Source: Flammeovirgaceae bacterium
GTDB lineage: Bacteria; Bacteroidota; Bacteroidia; Cytophagales; Cyclobacteriaceae
Reading direction: 5' to 3'
DNA: 64,000 nucleotides
Assembly: GCA_027487845.1 (NCBI GenBank)
Contig: JAIYCV010000042.1
Span: 248,001 to 312,000, forward strand
Shown here one piece after another: positions 29,691 to 38,595 of the stretch (its first letter is position 1; each line of letters opens with the position of its first letter). Under the pieces are notes generated by a model. The model had not been told where the DNA came from and did not search any database. It was given only the letters and a program-made list of their open reading frames with translations. Position numbers and translations under genes: made by a program.

Positions 29691-30719
29691 TTACTTCTTT
29701 TTTGGAGCTGCTTTTTTTGTTTTGCTTTCTGCCGGTTTGGCAACTTTATCCGTGCCGCTGGCTTTTGCAACTTGTGGTTTGGTAACCGCATCAGAAACAA
29801 AAGTCCCCCAGGTAAGGTTGTCCTTTCCTGGTTTCTGTGCTTGGGCTCGCTCCACCGCCATTTTTGCAGCGTGTTCTACTACCCATTCGAAATTTTCCTG
29901 ACCTACCGATTTTACATCTGCATCGGGAGCAGGATTGCAAAAGTCAATCGCGTAGGGAATTCCATTCCGCACCGCCATTTCAACGGTATTAAAATCATAC
30001 CCCAAGGCATTATTTAGCGCAAGCACATCTTTGTGTACTTTCATTAACAGTTTTTCGCTTGCTGGCCCTTTGTTCACTACATAACGTAGATCATGGGGAT
30101 TGCGCGGTTCGTATTGCATGATGCGCACGTGTTTGCGATCTAAGCAATAACACCTAAAGTAATCATCAAAAACAATTTCTTCTTGAAGCATCATTACCAA
30201 CTGATTGGTTTCAGCATATGATTTGAAAAATTCATCTAAGTTGTTAAGCTTATAAACACTTTTCCAGCCTCCGCCAGAATGGGGCTTCATATAGGCTGGC
30301 CAGCCGATGTAATTGAAGATTTTCTCCCAACTAAGTGGGTACTTTAAATTGCTGAACGAGGCGTCAGAAGTGTCTGTTGGCCGCTCATGCGAGGGAAGTA
30401 TAACGGTGTTAGGCACCGCCACCCCAATTTTGACAGCCAGCGCGTTGTTGAAAAACTTTTCATCTGCACTCCACCAGAATGGATTGTTAAGTACCGATGT
30501 TCCATCGATGGCCGCATTTTTTAAATAGGCGCGGTAGAATGGAACATCTTGTGAAATGCGGTCAATAATAACGGCATAATCATCCCCAACTCCCTGCTGA
30601 ACCATGTCTACCATTACGGGTTCGGCCATGATATCTTTCAAGCCCAGTTTGTTAACACGCTCAACAAACGCCTCGGGAAATGAGCGTTCCATGCCATGAA
30701 GTATTCCGATCTTTTTCAT
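29691..30719 (-). CDS. ATP-grasp domain protein with Lys/Ala-rich C-terminal tail
   Basis: WPAYMKPHSGGGWKSVYKL, MMLQEEI, FNTVEMAVRNGIPYAIDFCNPAPDAD; tail PQVAKASGTDKVAKPAESKTKKAAPKKK. Confidence 0.85.
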   Translation of the reverse strand: MKKIGILHGMERSFPEAFVERVNKLGLKDIMAEPVMVDMVQQGVGDDYAVIIDRISQDVPFYRAYLKNAAIDGTSVLNNPFWWSADEKFFNNALAVKIGVAVPNTVILPSHERPTDTSDASFSNLKYPLSWEKIFNYIGWPAYMKPHSGGGWKSVYKLNNLDEFFKSYAETNQLVMMLQEEIVFDDYFRCYCLDRKHVRIMQYEPRNPHDLRYVVNKGPASEKLLMKVHKDVLALNNALGYDFNTVEMAVRNGIPYAIDFCNPAPDADVKSVGQENFEWVVEHAAKMAVERAQAQKPGKDNLTWGTFVSDAVTKPQVAKASGTDKVAKPAESKTKKAAPKKK

Positions 30720-30735
30720 ACGTAGAAATTTAAAT

Positions 30736-31446
30736 TTATTTTATGAGTGACAAATAATGAGGAAACATTTCTCGCCATACTGGCCAATCATGGTTAGCGC
30801 CCTGCCTTACGTCCAGCCAATGGTTAATTCTTTTTGCACGCAGTACCCCCGCCAATTTCTCGTTCGCATCCCAACACATATCATTAGTACCTGTGCCTAA
30901 CACTACATGCAAGTCGTCATAAAATCCATTCTGAGCGTTGGGAATAAAATCGGGTGGATTATTGAAGTAAACATTATCATCATAGTATCCGTCTAGCTGA
31001 TCCCTGATGTCAAAGGCCGCTCCCATATTGAAAATGTATTTCACCACCTCCGGATGCTTGAAGCCGAAATTGGTAGCATGATAACCACCGAAACTACAAC
31101 CTGCAGTGACAACGCGCCCAACGCCAGTTTCCCGCTGTGCTAAAGGAACAAGCTCGTGCAAAAGCATGAGGTCATACCAAATATGATTTTTCACACGATC
31201 AGCGGGATGAATACTTTTATTATACCAACTTGAGGAGTCAATTCCATCTGGACAATAAATCTTCACAAACCCATTATCTAAATACCACGCTGCGCTTTCA
31301 ATCAGCTTAAAATCTTTGTTTTCATAAAATCTTCCCATCGAAGTGGGGAAAAGAATTACGGGATACCCCTGATGACCAAAAGCCAATACTTCGATCTCGC
31401 GACTAAGGTTGGGAGAGTACCAGCGATGCAAATGTTCGTGAGGCAT
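30736..31446 (-). CDS. Esterase family alpha/beta hydrolase
   Basis: Nucleophile elbow TAGCSFGGYHATNFGFKHPEVV; C-terminal GANHDWPVWREMFPHYL supplies the His. Confidence 0.87.
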   Translation of the reverse strand: MPHEHLHRWYSPNLSREIEVLAFGHQGYPVILFPTSMGRFYENKDFKLIESAAWYLDNGFVKIYCPDGIDSSSWYNKSIHPADRVKNHIWYDLMLLHELVPLAQRETGVGRVVTAGCSFGGYHATNFGFKHPEVVKYIFNMGAAFDIRDQLDGYYDDNVYFNNPPDFIPNAQNGFYDDLHVVLGTGTNDMCWDANEKLAGVLRAKRINHWLDVRQGANHDWPVWREMFPHYLSLIK

Positions 31447-31546
31447 GGAATAAAAATTATGACCTTTAAATATTCAGTTATAAGTCATCTGAAAAATATA
31501 ATTTTACACACTTTCAGAATTATTTCAGGAAGCTAAACCAAAAATT

Positions 31547-32398
31547 GTGACGATAAAAGAGTCTGATAAAAATAATTTACTGGAGGAAATAACTTCAAGT
31601 ACTTACTTCTCGGAAAACCTTACGGGGATTTACACGAAGCTGCTCGATAGAAAGGTGGATGTCGAGCTTTTACTACCCGCTGGTTATAAATTTTCTAATA
31701 AAAAATATCCTTTGCTTATTTTAAATGATGGTCAGGACAATAAAGCAGTTCAAGTGCGAGAAACACTGGAGCGACTTTGCGGGGAAAACAGCATCCATGA
31801 AATAATTGTGGCGGCAATTGTGGCAGGCGATAGAATGCAAGAGTATGGCGTTGCCGCGAAGAGCGATTATCAAGGCAGGGGCAGTGTGGCCAAAAACTAC
31901 AGTCGGTATATTACTTCCGAGTTAATACCCTATCTAGCTTATCAATATCCTGTCGATGGATCATGTTCAAAACACGCCATTGCGGGTTATTCATTGGGCG
32001 GACTTTCAGCAATGGATATAGCATGGAACAATCCCGAAGTATTTTCAAAAGCGGGGGTGTTTAGCGGCTCGCTTTGGTGGCGAAAACGCGATACCAACAG
32101 CAGATTTTATTCTGATGATAGAGATCGCTTAATGCACCAACAAATACGCAGGGGAAAATTGAAACCGGGGATGAAGTTTTGGTTTCAAACAGGCACGCAA
32201 GATGAGTGGAGCGACCGCAACAAAAATGGAATTATCGATTCTATTGACGACACACTCGATTTGATTGTAGAACTCACAAAAATTGGCTACCGACCATTTC
32301 ACGACATTCAATACCTGGAAATTAAGGACGGCAAGCATAATCCTGAAACCTGGGCAGAAGCTATGCCCCATTTTTTGACATGGGCTTTTGGCAAATAA
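31547..32398 (+). CDS. Alpha/beta-hydrolase-fold esterase (GTG start)
   Basis: GYSLGGLSAMDIAWNNPEVFSKAGVFSGSLWW; C-terminal DGKHNPETWAEAMPHFLTWAF. Confidence 0.87.
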   Translation: MTIKESDKNNLLEEITSSTYFSENLTGIYTKLLDRKVDVELLLPAGYKFSNKKYPLLILNDGQDNKAVQVRETLERLCGENSIHEIIVAAIVAGDRMQEYGVAAKSDYQGRGSVAKNYSRYITSELIPYLAYQYPVDGSCSKHAIAGYSLGGLSAMDIAWNNPEVFSKAGVFSGSLWWRKRDTNSRFYSDDRDRLMHQQIRRGKLKPGMKFWFQTGTQDEWSDRNKNGIIDSIDDTLDLIVELTKIGYRPFHDIQYLEIKDGKHNPETWAEAMPHFLTWAFGK

Positions 32399-32416
32399 TT
32401 TCATTATTTTTGAAAT

Positions 32417-32950
32417 ATGGAACTTGACATACCGTCACCACCGCGCACCATCATGGAAGTCTACAAAATGCTTCCGGAAGGCACTTTGGCAGAGCTAATA
32501 AACGGGGAAATTTGTTTGTCACCTGCACCAAACACGAGTCATCAGCGGCTAATCGGAGCCTTCTTTATGAAGTTAACACAGTTTGTTCAACCTAATGGAT
32601 TAGGTGAGATTTTTATTTCTCCCTATGATGTTTACCTCGATGAAGAGAACAATGCGGTTCAACCGGATATTACTTTTGTGTCCGCTCAAAACGCTTCCAT
32701 TGTTAAATCTCATGGCATTGTTGGCGTGCCTGATTTAATTGTCGAATTCCTTTCTCCAAGCGGCAACACGCATGACCTGGTAACCAAGAAAGAACTTTAC
32801 GAGAAATTTGGTGTGAAAGAATATTGGATTATCGATCCATCGACCAAAGAATCAATTGTGTATAAATTGGAAAATAATCAATATACCTTGGCGGGAAAAG
32901 AAATTGCCACTCTCTTCTCTCCGCTTCTCACTCATCATTTTGAGTTTTAG
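32417..32950 (+). CDS. Uma2 family (DUF820) endonuclease-like protein, copy 1
   Basis: TLAELINGEICLSPAP...YLDEENNAVQPDITFV...PDLIVEFLSPSG...KKELYEKFGVKEYWIIDP. Confidence 0.92.
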   Translation: MELDIPSPPRTIMEVYKMLPEGTLAELINGEICLSPAPNTSHQRLIGAFFMKLTQFVQPNGLGEIFISPYDVYLDEENNAVQPDITFVSAQNASIVKSHGIVGVPDLIVEFLSPSGNTHDLVTKKELYEKFGVKEYWIIDPSTKESIVYKLENNQYTLAGKEIATLFSPLLTHHFEF

Positions 32951-32953
32951 AAA

Positions 32954-33490
32954 ATGGAACCAAACCTATTGCAAACACCAAAAACCATTATGGAAGTTTA
33001 CAAGATGCTTCCAGAAGGAACATTGGCCGAACTAATCAATGGACAACTTTATATGTCGCCATCACCCTCTAATAAACATCAATGGCTCCTTATCTCAATG
33101 ATGAGAACAATTGCAGATTTTATAGAAGCCAACTCATTGGGCAAAATTCTTATTGCCCCGCCAGACGTTTATTTAGATCAAGAGAGCAATGCCGTTCAGC
33201 CGGATATTTACTTTATTTCCCATACAAATAGTAGTCAACCCCTAGAAGAAATTCCATATCACGGAGTGCCCGATTTAATTGTCGAATTCCTTTCTCCAAG
33301 CAACAACACGCATGACCTAGTAACCAAAAAAGAACTTTACGAGAAATTTGGTGTGAAAGAATATTGGATCATCGATCCATCGACCAAAGAATCAATTGTG
33401 TATAAATTGGAAAACAATCTATACACCTTAACGGGAAAAGAAATTGCCACTGTTTTCTCACCACTTTTCAATCATTCATTTTCATTTTAA
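32954..33490 (+). CDS. Uma2 family (DUF820) endonuclease-like protein, copy 2
   Basis: Same family motifs; 3' part nearly identical in DNA to copy 1. Confidence 0.92.
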   Translation: MEPNLLQTPKTIMEVYKMLPEGTLAELINGQLYMSPSPSNKHQWLLISMMRTIADFIEANSLGKILIAPPDVYLDQESNAVQPDIYFISHTNSSQPLEEIPYHGVPDLIVEFLSPSNNTHDLVTKKELYEKFGVKEYWIIDPSTKESIVYKLENNLYTLTGKEIATVFSPLFNHSFSF

Positions 33491-33502
33491 TCCTTATCAA
33501 TT

Positions 33503-34114
33503 TTGTCATCCATTAACACCGTTATTTTCGATCTGGGCGGAGTTCTGATCGATTGGAATCCACGCCATCTATACCGTAAGATATTTAACACCGAAGAAGA
33601 AGTCACCTGGTTTCTAGAAAATGTTTGCACCGGTGAATGGAACGATCAACAGGATGCAGGCCGATCATTTGAAGACGCCACCGAGGAACTAGTTCAAAAA
33701 TTTCCTGACCATGAAGAAGCCATTCGTGCTTGGTATGGCCGCTGGCAAGAAACTATTTCAGGACCGATTCACGGAACAGTTGATCTATTGAAAACGATCA
33801 AAGATTCGGGCGAGTATAAGCTCTATGCGTTAACGAATTGGTCGGCCGAAACATTTCCTTGGGCACTTGACAATTTTGAATTCCTTCATTGGTTTGAGGG
33901 CATCGTGGTGTCGGGTGTTGAAAAAACGCGCAAACCGTTTCCAGATTTTTACCAGATTCTTTTTGATCGGTACAACATTAATCCTGCGCAAGCAGTGTTT
34001 ATTGACGACAATGTTAAAAATGTGATCGGGTCAAGAGAAGTGGGCCTACCCGTAATTCATTTCCAAACACCAAATCAGCTAAAAGAAGAACTCATTAAGT
34101 TGAATATCTTGTAA
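33503..34114 (+). CDS. HAD family hydrolase (HAD-IA type, TTG start)
   Basis: VIFDLGGVLIDWN; ALTNWSAE; KPFPDFYQILFDRYNINPAQAVFIDDNVKNVIGSREVG. Confidence 0.9.
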   Translation: MSSINTVIFDLGGVLIDWNPRHLYRKIFNTEEEVTWFLENVCTGEWNDQQDAGRSFEDATEELVQKFPDHEEAIRAWYGRWQETISGPIHGTVDLLKTIKDSGEYKLYALTNWSAETFPWALDNFEFLHWFEGIVVSGVEKTRKPFPDFYQILFDRYNINPAQAVFIDDNVKNVIGSREVGLPVIHFQTPNQLKEELIKLNIL

Positions 34115-34115
34115 C

Positions 34116-34634
34116 ATGGGATTTGTAATTGAAAAAGCATTAATAAGCGATGCGGCAGAGCTAGATAAGTTAGTAAACTCCGCCTACCGAGGAGAATCAT
34201 CCAAACAAGGATGGACAACCGAAGCCGATTTGTTGGATGGAACTCGTACTGATGCAGCAGCAATTCAAGATGTGATGGAAACGCCAAATACAACCGTTCT
34301 CAAATATGTTGAACAAAATTCGATTTTAGGATGCGTTGAATTGCGAAAGGATGCCGAAAAATTATATCTGGGTATGCTTAGTGTAACACCAAACCTTCAA
34401 GGTAAAGGCATTGGTAAAGAATTATTGAAGGCAGCGGAAGTAGAAGCCAAAAAGCAAGATTGCACAACCATTTATATGACCGTTATTTCTGTTCGAAAGG
34501 AATTAATTGAATGGTATGTTAGGCACGGATACATGCTTACCGGAAAAACCAAGCCATTTTCATTTAACGACCCACGGTTTGGTCAACCAAAACAAAAGTT
34601 AGAGTTTGTAGTGTTAGAAAAATCACTGATATAG
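34116..34634 (+). CDS. GNAT family N-acetyltransferase
   Basis: LYLGMLSVTPNLQGKGIGKELLKAAEVEAKKQDCTTIYMTV...WYVRHGYMLTG. Confidence 0.9.
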   Translation: MGFVIEKALISDAAELDKLVNSAYRGESSKQGWTTEADLLDGTRTDAAAIQDVMETPNTTVLKYVEQNSILGCVELRKDAEKLYLGMLSVTPNLQGKGIGKELLKAAEVEAKKQDCTTIYMTVISVRKELIEWYVRHGYMLTGKTKPFSFNDPRFGQPKQKLEFVVLEKSLI

Positions 34635-34641
34635 TTCAGAA

Positions 34642-36132
34642 ATGAAAACTAAGTTTGTTGTCGCTGCGACATTGATACTTTTCAATTCGCTTTGCTCAGC
34701 TCAAAATGCTGACCTACCTTCCGATTTTCTTTCAAAAGAATTTCATTCAGAAAGAAGGCAAAAGCTCCGCGACAAATTGCCTGCAAATTCAATAGCTGTT
34801 CTTTTTGCCAATGCTGTAAGGAATCGCGCAAATGATGTGGACTATTTCTTTCATCAAGATCCAGACTTTCTCTACCTCACCGGATACAAAGAACCCAATT
34901 CAGTACTTTTAGTTTTTAAAGACTTGCAAACAGCCAACAATGGCGCTCAATACAACGAGATAATTTTTACCCAAGCCAGAAATGCACGAGCCGAAATGTG
35001 GACAGGCAGGCGGTTAGGCAAGGAGGGCGTTAAATCAAGTCTTGGCTTTGAACAAGCTTTTGATGCGGCTGAGTTCTCACGTTATAACCTCAACTTTTCT
35101 AAGTTCGACCAAGTGCTATTTTTTGATTTTAAGAATGACGTGCGCGATGTGCCCAAAGACAGCACCGACCTTTATGATCTTATCGAAAAGTTTAAAGCCA
35201 AGGTAAATTACCCTGCAAAGGGTGGAGTAACACTTGCAGTTGAACCGACCAAGAATAATTTAAATACAACTGGTCTTGGCCCGCTCCTAGCTGATTTAAG
35301 AGGAGTAAAGACCAAAGAGGAACTAGAGTTGCTGCGCAAAGCAGTTAGCATTTCAGCTATTGGTCATGCAGAGGCAATGAAAGCCATCCGGCCGGGTCTA
35401 TCCGAAAGAGAAATTCAAGGCTTACAAGAATATGTGTTTAAAAAGTATCAAGCAGAAGACCAAGGCTATCCGTCCATTGTAGGTGCCGGCCACAACGGAT
35501 GCATATTGCATTACATGGAAAACTACAAACCCTCCATCACCAACAAAGAATTAATTCTGATGGATTTAGCTGCTGAATATCATGGCTACTCGGCTGATGT
35601 TACGCGCACTGTCCCAGTTAATGGGAAATTTTCTCCTGAGCAAAAGCAGATTTATGAATTGGTGCTAAAGGCACAAGAAGCCGTTTTCAAAATTTGTAAA
35701 CCAGGTACAGCTTTTAAAGAAATAGAAAACACAGCACGCATTACTATCAACAAAGGATTGAAAGAATTGGGCTTTCCTATCACGTCAGAAACTGAACGAA
35801 ATTTATTTTACCCCCATGGTTGCTCTCACCACATTGGGCTGGACGTTCATGACCGTGGTAAATACGACTCGTTGAGACAAAACATGGTAATTACTGTCGA
35901 GCCCGGAATTTACATTCCTGAAAACAGCAACTGTGACAAAAAGTGGTGGGGCATTTCTGTTCGTATTGAAGACGATGTGCTCATTACTGAAAAAGGAAAT
36001 GAACTCCTTTCGTTCGCAGCACCTCGCACCGTAAAAGACATTGAAGAATTGATGAAGCAACCCAGCGCGTTCGATAATTTTGTTTTACCGGAATTAGATA
36101 AAGTTAAGCCAAAAGCAAAAGGAGAAGAGTAA
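34642..36132 (+). CDS. Xaa-Pro aminopeptidase (M24B), predicted exported
   Basis: Signal peptide MKTKFVVAATLILFNSLCSAQ; metal ligands in DLAAEYHGYSADVTRTVPV, HGCSHHIGLDVHD, TVEPGIYI, VRIEDDVL. Confidence 0.92.
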   Translation: MKTKFVVAATLILFNSLCSAQNADLPSDFLSKEFHSERRQKLRDKLPANSIAVLFANAVRNRANDVDYFFHQDPDFLYLTGYKEPNSVLLVFKDLQTANNGAQYNEIIFTQARNARAEMWTGRRLGKEGVKSSLGFEQAFDAAEFSRYNLNFSKFDQVLFFDFKNDVRDVPKDSTDLYDLIEKFKAKVNYPAKGGVTLAVEPTKNNLNTTGLGPLLADLRGVKTKEELELLRKAVSISAIGHAEAMKAIRPGLSEREIQGLQEYVFKKYQAEDQGYPSIVGAGHNGCILHYMENYKPSITNKELILMDLAAEYHGYSADVTRTVPVNGKFSPEQKQIYELVLKAQEAVFKICKPGTAFKEIENTARITINKGLKELGFPITSETERNLFYPHGCSHHIGLDVHDRGKYDSLRQNMVITVEPGIYIPENSNCDKKWWGISVRIEDDVLITEKGNELLSFAAPRTVKDIEELMKQPSAFDNFVLPELDKVKPKAKGEE

Positions 36133-36133
36133 G

Positions 36134-37273
36134 TTACCTCAACAATTCCCTCGAAATAACCATTTTTTGTATTTCCGTTGTGCCTTCATAAATCTGGGTG
36201 ATTTTAGCATCGCGCATCATTCGCTCTACGTGAAATTCTTTTACATAGCCATAACCTCCGTGTATTTGTACGGCCTCGGTAGTTACTTCTTGTGCAATTT
36301 GCGATGCGAATAGTTTTGCCATGGCAGCCGCTTTCACAAAATCTTTCTTCTGATCTTTCAAGTAAGCCGCTTGCCAAACTAACAAACGGGCAGCCTCAAT
36401 TTTGGTGGCCATGTCTGCCAACTTAAACTGAATGGCCTGGTGTTCGGATAAGTTTTTGCCAAACGCCTTGCGCTCTTTAGAATACTTTAACGCCAATTCA
36501 TAAGCCCCCGAAGCGATACCCAGCGCTTGTGCCGCAATCCCAATTCTGCCACCGTTAAGTGTAGTCATGGCGAAAGTGAAGCCGAAGCCGTCATCGCCAA
36601 TTCTATTAGCTTTTGGAACTTTCACATCGGTAAACATAAGCGAATGTGTATCGCTTCCGCGGATGCCCATTTTATCCTCCTTCTTGCCTACGATAAAGCC
36701 CTCCATCCCTCTTTCTATTATCAAGGCATTGATTCCTTTATGCTTCTTTTCAGGATGTGTTTGAGCTATTAAAATATATACGCTAGCGGAACTTCCATTG
36801 GTGATCCAGTTTTTGGTGCCGTTTAATAAATAATAATCGCCTTTGTCTTCGGCTGTTGTGCGCTGACTAGTCGCATCCGAACCTGCCTCTGGTTCACTCA
36901 AACAAAATGCACCGATCTTTTCGCCAGTGCTCAACTTTTTTAAATACTTCTCTTTCTGCTCTTCAGTTCCAAACTTCTCAATTCCCCAGCACACCAATGA
37001 ATTGTTTACCGACATGCACACCGAAGCCGAAGCATCTATTTTTGAAATTTCCTCCATGGCCAACACATATGAGATAGAATCCATACCTCCACCATTGTAA
37101 GCCGGATCCACCATCATACCCATAAAGCCAAGCTCACCCATTTTTTTTATCTGTTCAGACGGGAATTTCTGGTGGTTATCGCGCTCAATTACACCTGGCA
37201 ATAATTCTTGGTTGGCAAACTCACGAGCAGCAGTTTGCACCGCTAGCTGTTCTTCATTTAGTTGAAAGTTCAT
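36134..37273 (-). CDS. Acyl-CoA dehydrogenase
   Basis: CLSEPEAGSDATSQRTTAE...NGTKNWITNG...IHGGYGYVKEFHVERMMRDAKITQIYEGTTEIQKMVISREL. Confidence 0.95.
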   Translation of the reverse strand: MNFQLNEEQLAVQTAAREFANQELLPGVIERDNHQKFPSEQIKKMGELGFMGMMVDPAYNGGGMDSISYVLAMEEISKIDASASVCMSVNNSLVCWGIEKFGTEEQKEKYLKKLSTGEKIGAFCLSEPEAGSDATSQRTTAEDKGDYYLLNGTKNWITNGSSASVYILIAQTHPEKKHKGINALIIERGMEGFIVGKKEDKMGIRGSDTHSLMFTDVKVPKANRIGDDGFGFTFAMTTLNGGRIGIAAQALGIASGAYELALKYSKERKAFGKNLSEHQAIQFKLADMATKIEAARLLVWQAAYLKDQKKDFVKAAAMAKLFASQIAQEVTTEAVQIHGGYGYVKEFHVERMMRDAKITQIYEGTTEIQKMVISRELLR

Positions 37274-37352
37274 AATGCAAACGATTTAATAATAGTGAAA
37301 CAATGATACTGATTAAAATGATTTGAATAATCGTTAGGTAAAGAAAAAAAGA

Positions 37353-37378
37353 AAGGCTTGAGAAAAATCCCAAGCCTT
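37353..37378 (-). terminator. Rho-independent terminator for the minus-strand operon ending at 37401
   Basis: On minus: AAGGCTTG-GGATTTTTCT-CAAGCCTT followed by TCTTTTTTTC. Confidence 0.8.
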
Positions 37379-37400
37379 ACTATTAGAACAAACAAAATTT

Positions 37401-38099
37401 CTAGTCTCTATCAATCCCCAAAAACATGAGCACGTAGTAGATCAAGGTTGTAACAGCACCAATAGCAGCCACCACATAGGTCATTGCAGCCCATTTTAAG
37501 GCATCTTGAGCCATATCGTATTCAGAAGAATTTACAATTCCTCTTGATTTAACCCAGGCTAACGCCCGGTTGCTTGCATCAAATTCAACAGGTAAAGTGA
37601 TCAACGCAAACAATGCGAATACTGCATAACAAGCGATAATTATTATGAGAGCTGTTTTAATCGGCAAAATACTGCTGGCGAAAAAAGAACCAAACATCAT
37701 GGCCATAAAAATAAAATTGATCACTTGAGCTCCAATATTTTGAACAGGCACCATGGCTGATCTAAATTCGAGCATGGAATACGCTTTTGCATGTTGCACC
37801 GCATGACCACACTCATGAGCTGCCACAGCGGTAGCTGCGGCATTTCTTCCGTGGTAAACACCTTCACTAAGATTAACAATTTTAGTAGACGGATTGTAAT
37901 GATCCGTCAATTCACCCTCGACCGAAACTACCTGCACGTCTCTTATTCCATTGTCGGCCAACATGAGCCTGGCAACTTCGGCACCAGTCAAGTCTTTTTC
38001 TAAATGAACTTGAGAATATTGCCTGAATTTACTTTTAAGTCTGGCGCTCACCAACCAACCAATTCCCATAAAAAATAAACCAATTACTAAAGCACCCAT
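37401..38099 (-). CDS. Zinc metallopeptidase (membrane, YugP-like)
   Basis: HExxH in AVAAHECGHAVQHAKAYSMLEFRSAMVPVQNIG; several TM segments. Confidence 0.9.
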   Translation of the reverse strand: MGALVIGLFFMGIGWLVSARLKSKFRQYSQVHLEKDLTGAEVARLMLADNGIRDVQVVSVEGELTDHYNPSTKIVNLSEGVYHGRNAAATAVAAHECGHAVQHAKAYSMLEFRSAMVPVQNIGAQVINFIFMAMMFGSFFASSILPIKTALIIIIACYAVFALFALITLPVEFDASNRALAWVKSRGIVNSSEYDMAQDALKWAAMTYVVAAIGAVTTLIYYVLMFLGIDRD

Positions 38100-38112
38100 A
38101 GTTGTATGAAAT

Positions 38113-38595
38113 TTATGTTTGTTTAATTTTTTCTACGATTCGAGTGGTGGAATAACCCGAAACAAAGTCAATGGTTTTAACAACACCTCCGTTTCGTTTA
38201 ACAACTTCTGCGCCAACGATGTTTTCTGCCAAATAGTCACTCCCCTTCACCAGCACATCAGGAATCAATTCGGCAATCAAATTTAGAGGTGTGTCTTCAT
38301 TAAAAAAGACAACTAAATCGATAAACTGCAATGCGGCAAGAATTCTGGCCCTCGACTGCTCGTCTTGAATTGGTCGGGTGGGGCCTTTAAATCTGCTGAC
38401 AGAATCATCGGTATTTAATCCGAGCACTAACCGATCTCCTATACTTCTCGCCTTCTCCAAATAATCTACATGCCCCAAATGCATAATGTCAAAGCAGCCA
38501 TTTGTGAAAACTACTTTCTCGCCTTTTGCCTTCCATAGCTGAACTTGTGCTGCAGCCTCGGCCAATGTTTTTATTTTGTCTGCGCTTCTTTCCAT
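38113..38595 (-). CDS. rfaE2: D-glycero-beta-D-manno-heptose 1-phosphate adenylyltransferase
   Basis: VVFTNGCFDIMHLGHVDYLEKARSIGDRLVLGLNTDDSVSRFKGPTRPI. Confidence 0.93.
   Translation of the reverse strand: MERSADKIKTLAEAAAQVQLWKAKGEKVVFTNGCFDIMHLGHVDYLEKARSIGDRLVLGLNTDDSVSRFKGPTRPIQDEQSRARILAALQFIDLVVFFNEDTPLNLIAELIPDVLVKGSDYLAENIVGAEVVKRNGGVVKTIDFVSGYSTTRIVEKIKQT

Noticed and set aside
32417-33490. Uma2 pair as a defence system
   Set aside because: No helicase, methyltransferase, NTPase or other defence partner nearby; neighbours are an esterase and a HAD hydrolase.
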